From contig PQWQ01000002.1 in the NCBI GenBank assembly GCA_002943765.1, forward strand, positions 682,001 to 746,000: a DNA stretch of 64,000 nucleotides. The letters run 5' to 3'. Both the position numbers and the translations under genes were made by a program. Under the pieces are notes generated by a model. It saw only the letters and a list, made by a program, of their open reading frames with translations. It made no database searches and was not told the origin of the DNA. Origin of the DNA: Psoroptes ovis. Taxonomy: Eukaryota; Arthropoda; Arachnida; Sarcoptiformes; Psoroptidae. Each line of letters begins with the position of its first letter. The first letter of the stretch is position 1. Shown here in pieces: positions 56,789 to 64,000 of this stretch.

Positions 56789-58391
56789 AATGATAAAATG
56801 ATAATCACTTGAAAAAATCAAATATTCATGTTTTTTTCCACTTTCCAAGATGAAACAAATGATATTTGACATGAATCATCATAATTTTTTGCTTTCACTT
56901 GTAATCCACGTAAACAATTGGACATTTCCTTAATACCTCATGGAATTCTGGTCAAAAATTTTCCTGTTTTTCCAATGTAAAATTGCATTATTTATTTTCA
57001 TGGTCGAAAATAGCGAAAAAAAACAAAACTGTTGTTGCATAACACATCGAAATTTGAATTGGACAACGCCTGTATTACTGTTTCGCTTGTTTGTTTGTTT
57101 GTTTGTCGAAACAAAAACATAAATCAAATTGTGTTTAAATGTGATTCAATACGCATTCATACACACTAACACACTGACAAATGTACAATAATAAATCCAA
57201 TCAAACAAATAAATAAATAAATAAACAAAATAAAAATCAATAGTCAAAGCTAATTATTCACATATTTAGCCTCTGAATATACAACAACTACAACAACAAC
57301 GCGATTTGATTTGGATTATTTTTTCGTTTTATTTATTTAATTTTCAAAATCGATTGATCAATCAATCAATCAATCAAATCAAATCGAAGAATGTATCAAT
57401 TGTGATTTGGTTATTATTATTATTATCATTATTTTCTTCTTTGATTTATTCATCGTTTTTCGTTGCCATTTGCCATCACCTTGGTCGGCTTTTTTTTTCT
57501 CGCTGTGACCATGTATAGAAATGACCGAGGGCTACACAGATAATGGTGGAAGAAAGTAAAATAAATAATTTTTCAAAATGTTATTTTTACCAATTGCAAA
57601 ATTGTATTTAAAGCATTGAATAATTAGCAAGAAAACAATCAAAAATCTATCGGCTGATACAATTGAACATTGAACGATGACAACAATAACAAGCAACAAC
57701 AACAACAACAACGCCCAATCAATAGTTGACGATTGAATTTTAACAAAAACAAAAACAACAAAAAAAATATCAATTAAAATTTCACTCTAAAATGTCACAT
57801 TTAAATCGTTTGAAAATTAATAAGAAAAAATGTCAAAGTATCAAATCAGTTTTAGTTTGACAATTGATTGACAATGATATTTTGACATTTAAAATTGGAT
57901 CGAAATGAAAACAAATCAGCTAAATACGAAGACTAAATGAACAATAAGCAAAACGTTTGATTTGTTTATTCATTTTTCTTGGATTTTTCGTGCCATCAAG
58001 TGAATAGATGGAATCAATGATGGAGAATCAATGCAATTGATATTTTCGGGAAAAAAATTGGGAAAATTTGTGCAACCGAACAAGTGTTGGAATATACGGA
58101 ACAAATGTAATTATATTTTCGATAGATTATTAAATGTAATTTATAATTGTTTCAAATAAATTCAATTTTTAATTGAAAGAAAAAAAATTTGTTCAATTTT
58201 TTTCAATGTTTTCTCGTATTTGATCGATTAATTTCGATTTTGATCTATTGATCAATTAATACATCGAAGCATTCACAATTTCAATTTTTCCAATTATCAT
58301 GTGTGTGTGTGTGTTAGTTAACCTTATTGGATTTTTAATTTGTTTTCAAATTTGATTCCTTGTTTTCCCCGATTGATCATATTCATTTCTA

Positions 58392-58471
58392 TTAGGTTGT
58401 CCTAAAAGTTCATTTCACTTGATCAATAGAGTTGCTCACGGAAATCGGCCAGAACTTTCCGGACACCCTAA
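58392..58471 (-). mobile_element. Mariner-like short element, copy 9 (subfamily A, inverted)
   Basis: TTAGGTTGTCCTAAAAGTTC, then ATTTCACTTGATCAATAGAG, then GAACTTTCCGGACACCCTAA. 80 bp, with a few substitutions in both ends. Confidence 0.85.
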
Positions 58472-59130
58472 TGAAATAATTATCAAATAATTTTTTTTTG
58501 CGGCCAAATAATTGATTTATGGTTAGTGGCAAAAAAAATTTTTCGAAAAAATACATATGATATCATTGAATGATGAATGGAATTTATTTTTTCTTCGAAA
58601 TACGAATAGAAATACGAGAGAAAACGGAGATAAACAAAAATAAATGAATGAATAAATTTGAAAACGAATGAAATGAAATGAAAATTTTTCAATATCAAAT
58701 CAATAATAATAATAATAATCAATGATAATCATAGCAACAAATAATAATAATAATAATCAATGAAATGAAATCAAAAAACTAATGAATTCTCCAATTACAA
58801 TCATACAAACAACAGACAAGTATGTCGAAACATTTTTTTTTCTTTGATGAAATGAATTTGATTTTGAATTTCATTTTAATTTTCATTTAATTTTGTTTTA
58901 TGATTCAATTCAATATATTTGAATTCACAAGTGTAATGGTTTTAATTTTATATTTCTTGTATTTGTATTTGTATTTTATATATTTATACTTGTATTTTAT
59001 TTGTATCGATTTGATTCAAAGGAAAATAAAATAAATAAATAAATATTTCCAAACAATTTCATTTTCAATTGAACAGGATTTCTTGTTATTTCTCTCTCTT
59101 CCAAATAGCTTTGTATTCTCTTTTCATTCA

Positions 59131-59210
59131 TTAGGTTGTCCGAAAAGTTCATTACGCTTAATCAATAGAGTTGCTCATGAAAATCGGCCAGAACTTTTCG
59201 GACAACCTAA
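59131..59210 (-). mobile_element. Mariner-like short element, copy 10 (subfamily A, best-preserved ends)
   Basis: TTAGGTTGTCCGAAAAGTTC and GAACTTTTCGGACAACCTAA are perfect 20-bp inverted repeats around a 40-bp core (TTAATCAATAGAGTTGCTCA). The intact ends suggest that this is one of the youngest copies in the window. Confidence 0.9.
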
Positions 59211-59967
59211 CATTTTCATCACTGAAATAAATGAATAAATAAACGAATAAATTAGTGGGCAAATGAAAGGAAAATTCAAAAAAAAAAATTCAAACGAAAT
59301 TAGTGTACATACAATAATTACAATGGAACATTTGATTTGAAAAAGATTTTTCAAATAATTTCGGTGGATTGTTCTTTTTTTCCACTGTCTTTCAATAGTA
59401 TTTAGAATATTATTATTATGTCTCAATCTGATTTTTGAAAATCATGTCCACCATTTCTGCTTCTTGTTGCGCGTGTTTTTTTGATTTGTTTTCTTGTGAT
59501 TTGATTTTGAATGTACGAATATTGAGAAAAAGTGTATGTCAAGTGAATTTGAATTGAAAGCAAAAATCAAAAAATTAAAAAACAGAAACATCGGCATTGA
59601 TTATCATCGATTGGAATGTTTAATGTCTTCGATGTTGATTGGAATGTTGAAAAAAATTATCTCCGCGTTCATGTGTGCATGTGTGTTTTCAACTTTCAAT
59701 TGATTTTTCTTTTTGTTCAATTAGATTTTCGTCAGAATGTTGATTATTGATTATCCTTTTTTTTCATTTTTTTAATTATTTTATTTTGTTCGTAAAAAAT
59801 AATTTGAATTTTAAAATTTAAATTTTTCAAATTCAAAAAGTTGAAAATTTCAAAAAGTTCAAAATTTAAAAATTTTAAAAATTCAAATTTTCAAATTTTC
59901 AAATCAATAATTCAATAATCGATCATCATTATTGATCATAATCAGCATTAAAAAAAAATAATAAAAA

Positions 59968-60374
59968 ATGCCATTAATCCAACGAAATCTATTTCCAAGT
60001 CGACCACCATTGAAAAAATGTGATGGACCAAGTGTTTTACGTGCTGCCAATAACAATGGCAATAATAATAATCATAATAATAATTCAACAAATGATGATT
60101 ATTTATTAAATAGAACGATAATTAATCCAAATTTATCATTGTTCAATAATAATAATAATAATAACAATTATAGTAATGGTAAATTATATAAATCATCCAA
60201 TAATGATCATCAATCATCAATTAATAATAAAGGAAATAATAATAATAATATGATCAATAATAAAAAAGATGCAAAAAAATTACGTAAAAGTCATTCATCA
60301 AGCATGTTATCATTGTTATATCAACAACAGCAACAACCATTGATAAATGATAATCAAATATTATCAGATACGAG
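59968..60374 (+). CDS. First coding exon of an unrecognised Asn-rich protein (partial)
   Basis: ATG at 59968 follows an A-rich leader. The frame runs 135 codons plus two bases to a good donor (ACGAG then GTGAGT). The N-terminus MPLIQRNLFPSRPPLKKCDG is followed by poly-Asn stretches (from AAT repeats), KKDAKKLRKSHSSSMLSLLY and a Gln run. I do not recognise the family. There is no signal peptide or membrane segment, and the protein is likely cytoplasmic or nuclear. No matching downstream exon is apparent in the remaining 3.6 kb, so the rest is probably beyond the window, after a long intron. A non-coding AAT-repeat artefact remains possible, although the start, non-repeat patches and donor argue for a real exon. 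Confidence 0.55.
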
Positions 60375-63300
60375 GTGAGTTTTTCGTTTTGTTTGTTTTC
60401 CTTCTTACACATATGTTCCATTGTTGAATATATTGATCTTTGAATCACGTACAAATCGTACACGTCATGTCATCATCATGTCGAATATTATCATTTAATT
60501 TCAATCGATTATTAAGAGGTTAGATATTTGTTCAAAGTTTGTTCAATTTGTAAATGTTCAAAGTTCAATCCTTTGATTTTTTTCTTGATTCATTACAATT
60601 TAATCGTTTGTTTTCGAAAGGCTTTTTTCGATAAAATTCATAGAAATCAAATGAAAACGATCAATTGGTTTTTGATTATTTTGTTCTTGTGTGCAGTTGA
60701 ATGGCGAATGAGAAGCAGAATTCAATGATATTGATCTGAATTCATCATCATTGAATTTAATTTGGAAAATTTTTATTCTTTATTTAAAAAGTGGAAACTT
60801 TTTTCGATTGAATTTAAAGATAAATCACAAATGATCAAATCAAAGTTGTTACTATGTCGATACTCACCAGTGATTCTCTGGAAAAAACTAGATTAATCTT
60901 CATTATTTATCTTTGTTTATTCTTGAATATGAACGATAAATAAGTTTGACGTTTTTTCCCAGATTATATGACATTATTTTTTCATGCTTAATTTTCAAAA
61001 TTCACTCATTCAAAAGCTCAAAATCACTTCAAAAAATTCCAGTAATTAAAGTATTAATTACATCGCAGAATAAGAGGTTTTAAAATTCATATTTTTCTTT
61101 TGATGATTAATTAATCAATTAATTCATTCATTTATTCGCCAAACCTTTGACACTGAATTTATGATTTATTTATTTATTTTTAAGAATTTTCGAATTATTA
61201 AAATGAGCAAGCATCTACGACCTACACATACACACACCTGTGCAAAAAACAAATACTCTCTCTAATAAATTTATTAATAAATAAATATTGGGCTGTCCTC
61301 TAAGTTCTTGCCATTTTCAAATGGAAAATAATTCAAAAAACGGCAAGAACTTATGGGACAACCTATTACACATACATATTACACACACCTTTTGGCAATT
61401 ATAAAAAATGACTTGATTTGGTCAATTGTGAATATTTGGAAGCTAAAACTGGAGAAATTAATTGAAAAAAAAAAAATAATTTGCCGCTTAATTTTGATTT
61501 TATTCAAATTTTTTTCTTTTTTTTCGACTTTGAAGGTGTACAATCAAGGCAAATTTAATCGAAAGATATAATTTAGAATATTGTACTTCAATCATAACGA
61601 AGAAAACAACCCTAAAAATTTGAAGGATATAACCTTTTAATCAAATATTTTAATAGATGATTCCAAATAAAAATTTAAATAAGAAAATTTTTTGTGTGAA
61701 ATGCATGCTGTGAATTAATATTTTCAAATTGAACTTGTCACGTGTTTCTTTTTGAAAATTTATTTGAAAAATAAAAAAACAAACGATCCAAACACGTATT
61801 GACAATGAATAATAAATCGTGAATAAATAAATAAATAAATAATAGAAATGGTAGCGAAAACAGTGGCCATTAAATTATTGGATTATCACGGAAAATAAAT
61901 TCATCATTTCATTTCATTTGATTTCATTTCATTTCATTCTCTCGCTGTATGCTTTTCATTGGAAAATGTTCGTTTATTATGTCAAAAAAATAATGATGAA
62001 ATTAATTTTCTTTTGTTATTCAAATGATAAAAATTTATTAATCGGATTTTCATTTTTCAAAAATTTCGATGTCAAAACTAGACCAAATAATTGAAACAAA
62101 AAACAAATTCATTGTTTATGTTAACCATTCACCATTTTCAACTATTTCAACTATTCACAAACAAAAAACATGTTCAAAAAGATGTTACCTTGAAATGAGA
62201 TTTAAAAAGGCACAGAAAAAATCAAAAGATAAAAAATATTTTTGAAGATAATGTTCACATCGATGATGATGATGATGATGATGATGAACAACAACAAATA
62301 TTATCGACATGGTCATGCTCTTGATGCACCATACATTTTCCCATACATTTCATGTATCATCATCATCATAAGCATCTTCATATTTTGAAAAACGAAAAAT
62401 TTGTAATTCAATTTTTCAAATTGAAAAATTAAAATTCAATATTAATAATAACACTGATAATAATAATAATTATCGTAAAGATATAATGAAAATGACATCG
62501 TTTTCGATATATATATTGATTTTTGATGGCAAAGATTTTGAATTTTTTTTTTGCTTTGAAAATTTAGAAATTTTTCCCCTTAAATTTTTATCAAAATTTT
62601 TCGCTTTGAAAACTTCGTTTTGTTGGTGTGTTTTGAATGTTGTGTGTGTTCGTGTTCCGTATGCACAAATCAATTTTGAATTTATAATCAGTGTTACGAA
62701 CTTTTGCATCTTCATATTGAATTTATCGCTGTAATAATTAATTCAATTTCGATATATTTCCGAACTTTTAAAACGAAAAAAAATATTTAAAACTCAAAAT
62801 TTAAACGATGAAATTAATTTTCTAAATGAATAAATTCAAGAAATGATAATTTATGATCTTTACTTTCTTATCGGACAATTTCAATTAATTTTTTTCCATT
62901 ATCTGATCAGCATCTTTCGGTACAAATCACTTGTTGATTTGACTTTCATTTTCCTTTAATTTTTCCCCTTAGTTTTTTCCATTAATATATCAACACAAAT
63001 CTTCACAAATTGATTGACATTTGACATTTATAATCAGAGGAGGATCGTTCTTGCAAACAAACGAATAAACAGGCCGACTTCCATTAGCTTTGTTTTGAAT
63101 TTATAATTTTTAAACGCAAGAAAAAAGTCAAAGATGTCCAAAGAAATTGAATTGATCCATGATCATTGTTATTATTTATTTATTTGATTTTATTCAATTA
63201 TTTGAAGGCTATTCTTTTTTGAAAAAAAAAAATTGAAAAATTTTGAACATTTATTCATCCACACATCCATTCACAAACACAATTTGATTTTATTATTGTG

Positions 63301-64000
63301 TTTATTGTGGTTTGAAAACAAAACAAAACAAAAATTGAAACTGTTTTTAACAAAAGAAAATCAAAAAAAATTCAAAATTAAATCACATTCAAATTGCTGG
63401 ACACAATGAATGAATGGATAAATGAATAAATGAATGGAAGACAATCGCATGACAATGTGATTTCATTGTTGTTGTTGCGAATATTTTTAGGTGTGATTTG
63501 GCCAAATAATTATGATGATCACAATAGAAATTAGTCCAAATTATTTTTCTTTGACCATTTGATCGATTTTTTAATTTTTTTGATTTTTAAAATTTCGTTT
63601 TTTTTATTTAAATATTTTTAAATTAATTCAATATGAATTGAATTGAATGGGAAACAATATCAGTGTTCATGAATGAAATTTGATTTTGTCGTTTTTTTTT
63701 TGAATAATATTTTTTTTCATTTATTCAAATGAATTGATTTTCAAATTGAATCATTTCTACATTTTGCTTTTTCATTTTCATTCTTTTTGTTCTGTAATCT
63801 TTGTTATTAAATATGTAAATATTCATTCAATTTTTCCCATGTAAATGTTTTGACATTTTCATGGAAATATTATGGAAATTTTTCCCCACTTGAATCGTGA
63901 ATTAAATGATGATCGTTGTTCATGAAAAAAATTGACCACAAAGATGTCAATGGTTGCTTTAGAAAATTCAAAAAAACGGAAGTGTTTTTCTCCTATCAAA
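60375..64000 (+). other. Probable intron 1 of the Asn-rich gene; nothing else seen
   Basis: A/T-rich DNA beginning GTGAGT. It holds one subfamily B mariner-like element (61288), a GAT repeat near 62261-62287 and ATTTC/AATA repeats (61828-61840, 61905-61937). No open frame on either strand has recognisable content. Confidence 0.45.
61288..61366. mobile_element. Mariner-like short element, copy 11 (subfamily B)
   Basis: The left end TTGGGCTGTCCTCTAAGTTC continues TTGCC. The right end is CGGCAAGAACTTATGGGACA followed by ACCTAT. The long terminal repeat including CGGCAAGAACTTA, with a different A-rich interior, matches copy 3. Confidence 0.75.

Larger units (their letters stand above)
56789..59967. 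other. Gene-free spacer
   Basis: About 3.2 kb of A/T-rich DNA with AATA (57210-57225), ATCA (57358-57377) and ACA repeats, and two mariner-like elements (58392, 59131). I see no coding exon, only short low-complexity frames. The end should hold the promoter of the gene starting at 59968. Confidence 0.55.

Noticed and set aside
1..64000. tRNA, rRNA, CRISPR array, operon or viral genes
   Set aside because: No cloverleaf with A/B boxes, no rRNA core motifs, no regularly spaced direct repeats, and no polymerase, integrase or capsid motifs were noticed on reading both strands. A covariance-model scan would be decisive for tRNAs.

Overview
The window looks like nuclear DNA of an arthropod. It is very A+T-rich, full of short A/T tracts and ATTC, ATT/AAT, CAA and GAT microsatellites. 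Its genes are split by mostly 50-90 bp GT-AG introns, and several encode chitin- or cuticle-type proteins. Composition, compact introns and gene content fit an acariform (sarcoptiform) mite such as a house dust mite. That placement is inference, because no species marker is present. All exon junctions were read by eye from GT-AG sites and frame continuity.

Left half (1-29,343): a long apparently gene-free flank, then one large gene, an Lmx1-type LIM-homeobox transcription factor. Exon 1 (LIM1) lies at 10,306-11,087. A 16.3 kb intron follows, and then five close exons at 27,417-29,277 (LIM2, homeodomain, acidic tail). The giant intron holds four copies of a short mariner-like inverted-repeat element and a cluster of CACGTG E-boxes.

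Middle (30,900-39,800): three genes for likely secreted structural proteins. Two small glycine-rich proteins lie head to head, share one exon plan and have TATA boxes about 125 bp upstream of each ATG. A 1,315-residue secreted protein has four CBM14/peritrophin-A chitin-binding domains, separated by an acidic Ser/Thr/Glu mucin-like block and a basic Lys/Pro/Ser block.

Right (45,801-56,551): a dense cluster. A single-exon DEG/ENaC (pickpocket/ASIC-like) channel converges on a mitochondrial-clan-like cytochrome P450. Thymidylate synthase is on the minus strand, and the Aquarius-type spliceosomal RNA helicase diverges from it across 229 bp. The last 8 kb holds only the first coding exon (59,968-60,374) of an unrecognised Asn-rich protein, which continues outside the window.

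Eleven copies of a roughly 80 bp non-coding inverted-repeat element (ends TTAGGTTGTCCGAAAAGTTC) are scattered through the window in two subfamilies. I found no convincing rRNA, tRNA, CRISPR, viral or prokaryote-type element. The genes do not form a pathway. The points most worth following are the domain design of the CBM14 protein, non-canonical residues in the channel and the P450, the element family, and conserved-looking palindromes near and inside the Lmx1 gene.
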